IMG/VR virus record: IMGVR_UViG_3300033998_000297 | Span: 1 to 27,132 of that record | Strand: one strand, 5' to 3' | Source: a virus | DNA: 27,132 nucleotides | Part shown: one piece after another, positions 1 to 6,004 of the stretch | Numbering within the stretch: position 1 is the stretch's first letter | How the letters are laid out: each line of letters starts with the position of its first letter | Program-made: the position numbers and the translations under genes | Notes under the pieces: generated by a model | Seen by the model: only the letters and a program-made list of their open reading frames with translations | The model's database searches: none | Told to the model about the DNA's origin: nothing

Positions 1-127
1 AATCGGTGTTTGTTGTTATCTCGTAGTCTTCAATAGTTGAAGGAGACGAAGTTCCGATTGTTGCATAATTTCTGAAAACAGCTATTTCATTATCAGCCAA
101 CCAGTCATTGGTTACGACACGTTTTAC
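1..127. repeat. Terminal direct repeat, left copy
   Basis: These 127 bases are identical to 27006-27132. The capsid reading frame stays open when the ends are joined. A 127-base overlap equals a common assembler k-mer length, so this most likely marks a circular or circularly permuted molecule and not a biological terminal repeat. Confidence 0.95.
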
Positions 128-1141
128 TTTTAATATTTTTGCCAACTCTTCATCTGACATATAGGTAACAATACCAGTAGTTGTGCTGATTTCTTGAAGC
201 TTGTTGATAGTTGTTGCGTTCGCTACCAAAATAGCTTCATACGACCTTTTTACATTTGCGACAATTGCAGCACGCACGCTTTTTACTGTCGGAGGTGCTG
301 TAGGATTAACAACGGTGCAAAAAGCATCGGATGCGCTTCTCTTAATTGGAGCTAAAGTGGTGATGTGTCTATCACTACTTGGGTCTCGTCCATCGCCTAC
401 CAAGATAGCCCTCATGTATTCCTCCCTCCAACGTCTTAATGCTGTAGCAACTCGATATTTAGGTAACATTCCGCCGTTTGTTTCTAGCTCTTCCCAGCTA
501 ATGCCAGCCAAAACATAGAGGGGCTGAGTGTTAATTCTTTTAGGCGCTAAGGATGCGACCATTTTCTTTTTTGCAGCACCACTGCCTGTCCATGCTCCAG
601 CCCTGTCAAGTTCTTCGTCGTCTTGATAATCGTCAATTGGAAAAACAGTTGAACGCACATTCCCTCGATAATCCAAGTCCGCTATAAAATCGGCATTTTC
701 AGGAATAGTGGAAATGACTTCTTGTTCGATGAAGGTTGGGATCAACTCTTCATCAATTGAGATGAGGTTTACAAGCTTGGTTCTTTCTCCAGCTCTGTAA
801 GGTGCTGCGTTTCTCATCTTTCCGGTTTTTGGTGGTTTTTGATTTGAGGCCAAATTTCTCACCGCCTTGTCGAGCATAACTTTCTGTAAATTCGCCAATT
901 GATTTTTTAGTTTTGCAAGTTCGCTTTTGTTTGCCACATTTTCAATTTTTGGCAGCAAGTTGTTTAGTTGCGCTTGGATTTTGTTTTCGAGCTCAACAAC
1001 CTCATCTTCTGATTTGGTTTCGTCTTCCAGCTCGTCAATCATTGACTTTAAGTCGGCAAGTGCTTTTGTCACTTCTTCTGACACATCGTCCCCGATGAGC
1101 CCTACTAAAAGTGCGTAGATAATTTCTAAGATACTTTTCAT
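1..1141 (-). CDS. Major capsid protein, N-terminal 380 residues (gene crosses the window ends)
   Basis: This is the first part of a 495-residue protein that starts with ATG at 1141 and continues past base 1 into 27005-26659 on the circular map; I translated it through without meeting a stop. Residues 1-95 are charged and helical with coiled-coil character, like the scaffolding (delta) domain of HK97-fold capsid precursors. Residues about 110-400 look like the HK97-type shell domain, for example the region around NGGMLPKYR and the ILVGDGRDPSSDRH segment. The gene directly follows portal and ClpP-type protease genes, the usual order for the capsid protein of this class, and the protease would be expected to remove the N-terminal part. 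Family assignment rests on context and general sequence character, not on a search. The C-terminal part is described under 26659-27132. Confidence 0.85.
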   Translation of the reverse strand, partial: MKSILEIIYALLVGLIGDDVSEEVTKALADLKSMIDELEDETKSEDEVVELENKIQAQLNNLLPKIENVANKSELAKLKNQLANLQKVMLDKAVRNLASNQKPPKTGKMRNAAPYRAGERTKLVNLISIDEELIPTFIEQEVISTIPENADFIADLDYRGNVRSTVFPIDDYQDDEELDRAGAWTGSGAAKKKMVASLAPKRINTQPLYVLAGISWEELETNGGMLPKYRVATALRRWREEYMRAILVGDGRDPSSDRHITTLAPIKRSASDAFCTVVNPTAPPTVKSVRAAIVANVKRSYEAILVANATTINKLQEISTTTGIVTYMSDEELAKILKVKRVVTNDWLADNEIAVFRNYATIGTSSPSTIEDYEITTNTD

Positions 1142-1170
1142 TTTACTTTTAATTTAAATTAAACATTAAT

Positions 1171-1827
1171 TTATTTACTCTCACTTTTATAAAAATTTTT
1201 AAATTTTTCCAAGTCAAAAGGTCGTTTATTTGGACCGCCATTTTTTAGCTTCTCAAACTTCGCCATCGTTTCTTTAAATATTGTATTATTTATTTTAAGT
1301 TTGTTTGCAATTTCTTTTTTAACTTCGATTAAGTTGCCTCCGAAATACTTCACAAAATCATCGGCGTTCAGCCACCATTCGTTTTTGATTAAGTCCTCAA
1401 GATTTTCAACTTCGACAATCAGGTTTTTTTTATAATTTTCGATTAATTCTGCGTCAAGTTTTTCCAGCAAAGCCAAAGTTTTGCGAAAATCATGCTGATT
1501 GCCATAATTTCCAGTCATTGCTGGGTGAAACATTACAAATGAGCCCTTAGTGATGTTGCGATTTTTAAACGCTAATAAAATTTGCGTTCCAGCGCTTGCA
1601 CAAATTCCAGACACTGTAACTGTTTTTTTGCAAGGCAATGATAATAAAAAATCTCTCACACATATCGACTCAAAAATTTCACCGCCGTACGTATTCATAA
1701 TTACGTGCAGTTCATCGGTTGTAGTTAAGTTATTCCCCACCTCTTTTTTTATTTTATCCAAAGTGCCCTCTGAGCCAAAAAAATCGCTCTCTATATCATA
1801 ATTTATATATAATTCCTTTTTTGCCAT
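1171..1827 (-). CDS. ClpP-like prohead maturation protease
   Basis: This 218-residue protein has the ClpP/crotonase-type serine protease fold used by many phages to trim capsid precursors. The oxyanion segment is seen as MNTYGGEIFES (residues 44-54), the nucleophile is Ser78 in SGICASAGTQ, and the base is His101 in VMFHPAM; Asp125 is a candidate third residue. The C-terminal 60 residues are lysine-rich and helical and lie outside the protease domain, as in other prohead proteases. It sits between portal and capsid genes, 29 bp before the capsid start and 5 bp after the portal stop, so it is almost certainly cotranscribed with them. Its likely substrate is the N-terminal helical domain of the capsid protein. 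There is no sign of truncation. Confidence 0.88.
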   Translation of the reverse strand: MAKKELYINYDIESDFFGSEGTLDKIKKEVGNNLTTTDELHVIMNTYGGEIFESICVRDFLLSLPCKKTVTVSGICASAGTQILLAFKNRNITKGSFVMFHPAMTGNYGNQHDFRKTLALLEKLDAELIENYKKNLIVEVENLEDLIKNEWWLNADDFVKYFGGNLIEVKKEIANKLKINNTIFKETMAKFEKLKNGGPNKRPFDLEKFKNFYKSESK

Positions 1828-1832
1828 TTTAA

Positions 1833-2813
1833 TTATTGCTCTAGTCCTATTTTTGGTTTGTTGTAAATCGTATAAGTAATTTCAATGTTTAACATTTTTG
1901 CTAATTCGATAAACGTAGATTGTAATAATCTTTCAAACGATTGATATTTTTGAAAATCACCCTCTTTCATTTCCGTGCCGTTTGCAAACGCTTTACTTGT
2001 GTTTGCGTCTATCAGGCCAATTTGATTTGCGGGGATTTTAATTTTATCTGCAATTGCTAAAACTGCAACTCGCATTTTTTCATTAAGCCCTAAGTTTTGC
2101 CCTGCTAAGTTTATAATCTCAAAATTCAAATCATCAGATAAAAAGTGTATGATTTTTTGAGTGTCTAAGGCTCCATAATTTTTCTCAACGCTTTTTTCGA
2201 GTTTTTCGATTTCGCTTGGCAGTAATTTCTGAACAGTGTTCATCCCGGGCGCTGTTCTTGGAGTGGCAAAAATTGTGACTCCCAATTTTTTAGTGATAGT
2301 ATTTGAGGCATTCAAAATGTTGTTAAGCATTTCAAGGAATGGTTTTAATTTTTCAAAATGGCTCATCCCGTAAATTCTGTGGTGCTCGCCTTCAAAAACG
2401 ATAATCTCCCCTTGCCAGTGCGGGTTGCGATGAACAAACTCTAATTTTTTGCCGTCAGTTTTTTTATAATACTCGTCAGTGTCTAAAATTTCAAACCTGC
2501 CATTCAAATATCCGATTACTACATATCCTTTTGCAAAAATGTCAACAAGCGTCCTTTTCCCGTCCCTGTAAAAAAAATTGTTAAAGGCGTTAAACGTTGT
2601 CGGATTTCCTGATTTCAGTATTAGCGTTGTGTCAGAAACTAAATCAACCAGCAAGTCGCATATATTTTCAAACACAATTGTCGCAAAATCTAAACTTCCA
2701 ATGTCTACGCTGTAACTCTTTTGCGATTTTATCGGGATATAGTTTAACGGTTTGAGCGAAAGAAAATAATTTTTTATTTTCGTAGCGGTTCTATATATAA
2801 AGCTGTTTTTCAT
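1833..2813 (-). CDS. Portal protein
   Basis: This 326-residue protein is called portal from its place between large terminase and prohead protease and from its sequence character. It would form the dodecameric ring at the packaging vertex through which terminase pumps DNA. The centre holds the long helical stretch expected of portals (residues about 150-225, around MSHFEKLKPFLEMLNNILNAS), followed by a segment with KIPANQIGLIDANTSKAFANGTEMKEGD that resembles the portion after the tunnel loop in HK97-type portals. It is shorter than most HK97-type portals (usually about 380-500 residues), so the wing region is probably reduced. The gap to the terminase gene is 64 bp and very AT-rich, and I see no promoter in it. 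Confidence 0.8.
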   Translation of the reverse strand: MKNSFIYRTATKIKNYFLSLKPLNYIPIKSQKSYSVDIGSLDFATIVFENICDLLVDLVSDTTLILKSGNPTTFNAFNNFFYRDGKRTLVDIFAKGYVVIGYLNGRFEILDTDEYYKKTDGKKLEFVHRNPHWQGEIIVFEGEHHRIYGMSHFEKLKPFLEMLNNILNASNTITKKLGVTIFATPRTAPGMNTVQKLLPSEIEKLEKSVEKNYGALDTQKIIHFLSDDLNFEIINLAGQNLGLNEKMRVAVLAIADKIKIPANQIGLIDANTSKAFANGTEMKEGDFQKYQSFERLLQSTFIELAKMLNIEITYTIYNKPKIGLEQ

Positions 2814-2877
2814 ATCGCAATAATAATAAATATTTTATTAAATTATTCAAAAAAACAAACGAATGTTAAAAACTTTT

Positions 2878-4095
2878 TTAATCACCAAAATCCCCACCCA
2901 AAATTTTATACAAACTTTTATAAGCGATTATCGCATTGTTTAAACAGTCAATATTATCATCGGGTATATTTTTCTTTTCGGCATCCTGCTTAAATTGATA
3001 AATTTGCTTGACAAAATTTCTATTGTTTACGTTGTCTTGAAAAAACACCCTGTTTGTAATTGTTTCATAATTCGCCATTATTCGCTCAAATTTATTATTG
3101 CGAGAATACCAACCGTCAACGGGGATTTCAGAATTTATACAATCGTTGTAAAACCCTTTTCCTATTTCTCCGTTTGTTTCAATAAATGTCCGCTCAACGT
3201 CATACTGTTTTTGCCAATTTTTGATTTGTTCTGCTACCAATTTACGATGTGTCTTATTCTCCGAAAAACTGTCAATTAAAATCATGTTGCCGTTTTTGTC
3301 AATTCCTGTTAAAGCTAAAGCGAAATAATCATGCCCTGTTGCTTTTGAGGGGTCTGCAAAAATAATAATATATTGAAGTTCGCTCACTTCCTTTTCGGTT
3401 AATTTTGTAAAGTGTATGTTTTCAGTTGTAAAAATTGAACCAACAAGCTCGCAGTAATTACCTTCACAAAGTACTTGCCATCGCCAATAATTGTATGAGC
3501 CGACCTCTGATGCCTTTCCGATTTTTGTCCACTCCCGAAAAACGTCCTTCTGCACTTCAGATAAAAATGGGTTGTCCTTCCAAGTTGTTTTCAGAAAGTT
3601 TGTTTTAGTAATATAATCATCAATCCAGAATTTAGCAACTGGATTAAAATCGAAATACATTTTTTCAGTGTTGGAAATAATGAGGTTTTCAACAGTTTTT
3701 TTGTCGAAAACATTGCACTCATTTAAAAACCTAATATTTGCTTTTCCAATATTTTTAGCATAGTCGAAGGCGCTTACGTTGTTGGGAATATTGATAAATT
3801 TTATTTGACTACCAGACTTTTTATTTATAAGTGGAGTTCGGCTGCTATGTTGTTCGTAATTGAATGCTTGCCAGATATCGTTAAAATCCCTAAAAAGTCC
3901 GCTTTCTTTTTGTTCTGGTCGTTCGCTGAATATTTGAATAATTTTGTTTTTGTTCAAATTAAAATAAAGTCCAAGCTCAATTAAAATTTGATAGGTCTTG
4001 CCAGAGCGTCGAGAACCTTGCAAAATTACAATCGGCTCGTTTTTTGTGTCGTTGAAAAAGTCGGCATATTTTTCGATGATTTGAATTCGTTTCAT
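2878..4095 (-). CDS. Terminase large subunit
   Basis: This 405-residue protein is the DNA-packaging motor. The Walker A motif is GSRRSGKT at residues 27-34, and a hydrophobic strand ending FLNECN is the likely Walker B with its catalytic Glu. The C-terminal half shows the RNase H-like nuclease used to cut the concatemer: IIIFADPSKATGHDYFALA carries the first acidic residue (about Asp248), and DDNIDCLNNAIIAY near the C-terminus carries the last. The start overlaps the stop of the upstream small gene by 4 bp, so translation is probably coupled. With a circular map and no obvious cos or pac signal, headful packaging is likely but not shown. The family assignment is firm from the motifs and the neighbours. 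Confidence 0.92.
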   Translation of the reverse strand: MKRIQIIEKYADFFNDTKNEPIVILQGSRRSGKTYQILIELGLYFNLNKNKIIQIFSERPEQKESGLFRDFNDIWQAFNYEQHSSRTPLINKKSGSQIKFINIPNNVSAFDYAKNIGKANIRFLNECNVFDKKTVENLIISNTEKMYFDFNPVAKFWIDDYITKTNFLKTTWKDNPFLSEVQKDVFREWTKIGKASEVGSYNYWRWQVLCEGNYCELVGSIFTTENIHFTKLTEKEVSELQYIIIFADPSKATGHDYFALALTGIDKNGNMILIDSFSENKTHRKLVAEQIKNWQKQYDVERTFIETNGEIGKGFYNDCINSEIPVDGWYSRNNKFERIMANYETITNRVFFQDNVNNRNFVKQIYQFKQDAEKKNIPDDNIDCLNNAIIAYKSLYKILGGDFGD

Positions 4096-4388
4096 TCTTT
4101 TGAATTAGGTTTTACGATTTCAAGTTTAATTAAATTGTCTGCATCAATCAAATCGTCGTTAATCAAAATATCGTAAATATCACGGTCAAACTTTTTTTTG
4201 TCTAATAACATTTCATTAAGGACCGAAGATTTATTAAAAGCAATTGCATTTTTAAAATGAATAGTGTCGTCTCGTTCGTCAAAATTTACGTCGGGAAAAC
4301 GCAGTTTTAAAATCTCGTAAGTCAGAATTACCTCCTCTGAAATTACTTCCAGAATATCTAAAGTCCTGTATTTTTTTTCTTCTGACAT
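4092..4388 (-). CDS. Small protein before large terminase, possible small terminase subunit
   Basis: This 98-residue acidic, mostly helical protein overlaps the large terminase gene by 4 bp. Small terminase subunits usually sit exactly here and bind the packaging start site, so that role is proposed from position. I do not recognise a clear helix-turn-helix. Most of the length (residues 15-90) can be drawn as helices broken by the short DVNFDERDDTIHF segment. It is the first gene of the late operon and borders the large intergenic region. The ATG lies only 4 bp from a TATTTTTG promoter-like box, so the message may be nearly leaderless. It could instead be an unrelated small protein. Confidence 0.5.
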   Translation of the reverse strand: MSEEKKYRTLDILEVISEEVILTYEILKLRFPDVNFDERDDTIHFKNAIAFNKSSVLNEMLLDKKKFDRDIYDILINDDLIDADNLIKLEIVKPNSKE

Positions 4389-4392
4389 TTGG

Positions 4393-4424
4393 CAAAAATA
4401 AACATTTTTTTAATTGTGGGTAAA
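4393..4424 (-). promoter_or_regulatory. Possible late-operon promoter before the terminase genes
   Basis: On the minus strand TATTTTTG (4400-4393) fits the Bacteroidota -7 box TAnnTTTG, with TTTA (4424-4421) 20 bp upstream in place of TTTG. The -7 box ends 4 bp before the ATG at 4388, so the transcript would have almost no leader. In such AT-rich DNA a chance match is possible. Confidence 0.3.
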
Positions 4425-4491
4425 ATAAACAAAAAAAACATTTATGCAATAGGTTTTTTAATTTTGTTAATAACTTTTTTCCGTAAAATTT

Positions 4492-4944
4492 TGTAACTTT
4501 TGTAACCTAAAAAAAGTTACAAAATGGTTACAGCCTGATTTTCAATAAGTTACGAAAAATTAAAATTTTATCTCTTTTATTTAACTTATTGATTTTCAAT
4601 TATTTATATATTTTTTTTAAATAAAATTTTATAAATATATAACTTATTGATTTACAATAAAATAAATATGTGTAACCTTGTAACCTAAAATTTACAGGGA
4701 GGAGCAAAAAGTGCATTTTTTGCCCCTATTTGGGTAAAAATTTAGTAGAAAAAAATTTTTTTACAAGGAAAAAGCGTTTTTACGGAGCGACCCCCCCCAA
4801 AAAACGGTTACAAAGTTACAGTCCTGATTTTCAAGCAGTTAAGAAATTGAAAAATGGAAGGATTTAAGTGCCGAAAGGCTTGCAGTGCAATGGTTTCGGA
4901 GGGTTGTAACCGTGTAACCTGAAATATTTGTAAAAAAGGTTACA
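4492..4944. repeat. Iteron-like array of TGTAAC / GTTACA hexamers in pairs
   Basis: TGTAAC occurs in direct orientation at 4492, 4501, 4671, 4679, 4905 and 4913, and inverted (GTTACA) at 4516, 4527, 4807, 4815 and 4939. Most are in pairs 8 to 11 bp apart, close to one helical turn, and many extend to TGTAACCT. Two longer units also match: GTTACAG then one or no base then CCTGATTTTCAA, starting at 4527 and at 4815. Such spaced pairs are what a dimeric DNA-binding protein would recognise. Confidence 0.8.
4583..4658 (+). repeat. Direct repeat in the AT-rich core
   Basis: AACTTATTGATTTTCAAT (4583-4600) recurs at 4641-4658 with one change (TTT to TTA), 58 bp apart. The reverse complement of its first part is found at 4543-4552. 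The copies bracket nearly pure A+T sequence, as in the unwinding element of an origin. Confidence 0.7.
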
Positions 4945-4948
4945 AAGT

Positions 4949-5003
4949 GGGTTTTTGGACAAAAAATGGGGATAAAGGGGCAAAAAATGGGTAAAAAAAT
5001 GGG
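4949..5003 (+). repeat. G-tract cluster with three AAAAAATGGG repeats
   Basis: G-runs lie at 4949-4951, 4968-4971, 4977-4980, 4989-4991 and 5001-5003. The decamer AAAAAATGGG starts at 4961, 4982 and 4994. Four or five G-runs with loops of 5 to 9 bases could form a long-loop G-quadruplex on the plus strand. No reading frame explains the pattern. Confidence 0.55.
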
Positions 5004-5058
5004 TTGAAAATTTGATTTTGTAAATTTTTGAAAACATGTTTTATAACATATTTTCAAA

Positions 5059-5090
5059 TTCGGAGATTGCAAAAATTTTTGCTATATTTG
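5059..5090 (+). promoter_or_regulatory. Promoter for a short transcript ending at a hairpin
   Basis: TATATTTG at 5083-5090 is a full match to the Bacteroidota -7 box, with TTCG (three of four bases of TTTG) at 5059-5062, 20 bp upstream. Transcription would start near 5097, just before the hairpin at 5106-5159. Confidence 0.5.
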
Positions 5091-5096
5091 TGGAAT

Positions 5097-5171
5097 CCTT
5101 CTTTTAACAGGTGGCAGCAATCAATTAACATTACCCTCTCATTAAAAAAGCCACCTGTTTCTTTTTTTATA
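5097..5171 (+). ncRNA. Candidate small RNA with 10-bp stem and U-tract
   Basis: A perfect 10-bp stem pairs AACAGGTGGC (5106-5115) with GCCACCTGTT (5150-5159), leaving a 34-base loop, and is followed by a T-rich tract to about 5171. A good promoter lies just upstream and a second promoter lies downstream, so a free-standing RNA of about 75 nt is likely. No reading frame with a start fits inside. It could instead act only as an attenuator before the gene at 5301. Confidence 0.45.
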
Positions 5172-5231
5172 TCTTTTCTTATTTAGATTTTTTATAAATT
5201 AAAGAAATATGCTTTAAAACATGCAAAAAAA

Positions 5232-5263
5232 TTTGCATTGTATTAAAAAAGTTATTATCTTTG
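5232..5263 (+). promoter_or_regulatory. Promoter of the plus-strand gene
   Basis: TTTG at 5232-5235, a 20-bp spacer and TATCTTTG at 5256-5263 match the Bacteroidota consensus at every defined base. The start point would be near 5270, giving a leader of about 30 bases before the ATG at 5301. Confidence 0.75.
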
Positions 5264-5300
5264 TTATGTTAATTGATTGTTAAATTTAAAACATAAGAAA

Positions 5301-5939
5301 ATGAAAACATTAGAAAAGATAATTGAAAAATACTCAAAATTAGACCACAATGAAAATAATTACGAAGTAGGTGGCGGGTTGGTTGAGTACAAAAGTGCAA
5401 GCAACAGGCACGAAGATGCTTTAAATGATGCTGGTAAATTGACCTTTGGCAAGGCAGCTGCAATGTTTAAAAAGGCAACAGGATGCTCCGTTGAATTTGT
5501 AAATGAAATCTTTTGGTATGCAGTACCAAATCCTGAATGGCACCATGCTGGCTTTTTGCCAAAAAGCTACGGTGGTGGAATGAAAAAGACTTATTTTTTA
5601 AATGCTAAGCAAATTGTTTACATAGCAAGCAATTGGGAGAAGCTGGCTCAAAGCCTCGAAATTTCAAAGCAGGAAAAAATGAATAAAGAAGAACTGAAAA
5701 AAGCAAAAGAAATGGAGATGCAACAATACCTTGAAGCTAATGCGACTTACCACATTCGAATTTTAAATGCTCCAAAATATTTTTACACAACAAAAAGAGA
5801 AATGAATGGCAAGTACGGATGGTTTGATAGTTCTGGTAAAACATATAAGCTCCCAGAATATTTAACAGGATGGGCTTTTGAAAGTGAAGAAAAATTTGAA
5901 CTCTTCAGAAAAATGTTGATGGAATACAGGACCTTGTAA
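5301..5939 (+). CDS. Hypothetical protein, the only plus-strand gene (moron-like)
   Basis: This 212-residue protein is not one I recognise. The ATG at 5301 is chosen over the upstream TTG at 5277 because it fits the promoter, which would start transcription near 5270, and gives an ordinary AT-rich leader. The N-terminal half holds a glycine-rich EVGGGLVEY segment and an aromatic stretch (FWYAVPNPEWHHAGFLPK). Residues about 115-145 are a highly charged helix (KQEKMNKEELKKAKEMEMQQ), and the C-terminus is rich in aromatic residues (KYGWFDSSGKTYKLPEYL). There is no signal peptide or membrane segment. Its own strong promoter, its own terminator and the reversed orientation make it look like an accessory (moron) gene, for example for host takeover, counter-defence or superinfection exclusion. 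That role is inference; it could also be an early regulator acting on the adjacent repeat region. Confidence 0.85.
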   Translation: MKTLEKIIEKYSKLDHNENNYEVGGGLVEYKSASNRHEDALNDAGKLTFGKAAAMFKKATGCSVEFVNEIFWYAVPNPEWHHAGFLPKSYGGGMKKTYFLNAKQIVYIASNWEKLAQSLEISKQEKMNKEELKKAKEMEMQQYLEANATYHIRILNAPKYFYTTKREMNGKYGWFDSSGKTYKLPEYLTGWAFESEEKFELFRKMLMEYRTL

Positions 5940-5981
5940 AGATAAAAAGAGCGGATTTTACTCCGCTTTTTTTTTATCTTT
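5938..5981. terminator. Bidirectional terminator between converging genes
   Basis: AGCGGA (5950-5955) pairs with TCCGCT (5962-5967) around a TTTTAC loop, and the flanking A-rich and T-rich arms extend the pairing to about 5938-5981. Each strand shows a stem followed by a U-tract, so it can stop both the plus-strand gene ending at 5939 and the leftward operon ending at 6005. Confidence 0.85.
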
Positions 5982-6004
5982 ATAAACATTCTTAAAAAAA
6001 CCGC

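Larger units (their letters stand above)
4389..5276. other. Large intergenic region, candidate replication origin
   Basis: About 0.9 kb holds no convincing gene. It separates the late operon (leftward) from the single rightward gene. From left to right it contains paired TGTAAC repeats, a very AT-rich core at about 4555-4670 bounded by a 10-bp inverted repeat (CAATAAGTTA at 4543-4552, TAACTTATTG at 4582-4591 and again at 4640-4649), more TGTAAC pairs, a run of eight C at about 4791-4798, five G-tracts at 4949-5003, and a promoter with a terminator-like hairpin at 5059-5170. Repeats flanking an AT-rich unwinding-type core are typical of iteron origins, and this is the only sizeable noncoding stretch in the genome. 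The origin function is inferred. Confidence 0.55.

Noticed and set aside
1-127. Direct terminal repeats of 127 bp as true phage DNA ends
   Set aside because: The length equals a common assembly k-mer, and a gene reads straight through the joined ends. No packaging feature marks the boundary, so a circular map is the simpler reading.
201-518. Plus-strand open frame inside the capsid gene
   Set aside because: It is antisense to a well-supported capsid protein and has no promoter or recognisable product.
4839-5072. Open frame of 77 codons on the minus strand in the intergenic region
   Set aside because: It overlaps the repeat and G-tract region, has a low-complexity product rich in F, P and C, and has no neighbour coupling or promoter of its own.
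4389-5300. Host-type DnaA boxes (TTATNCACA) in the origin candidate
   Set aside because: No good match was found by eye; the repeated motif is TGTAAC.
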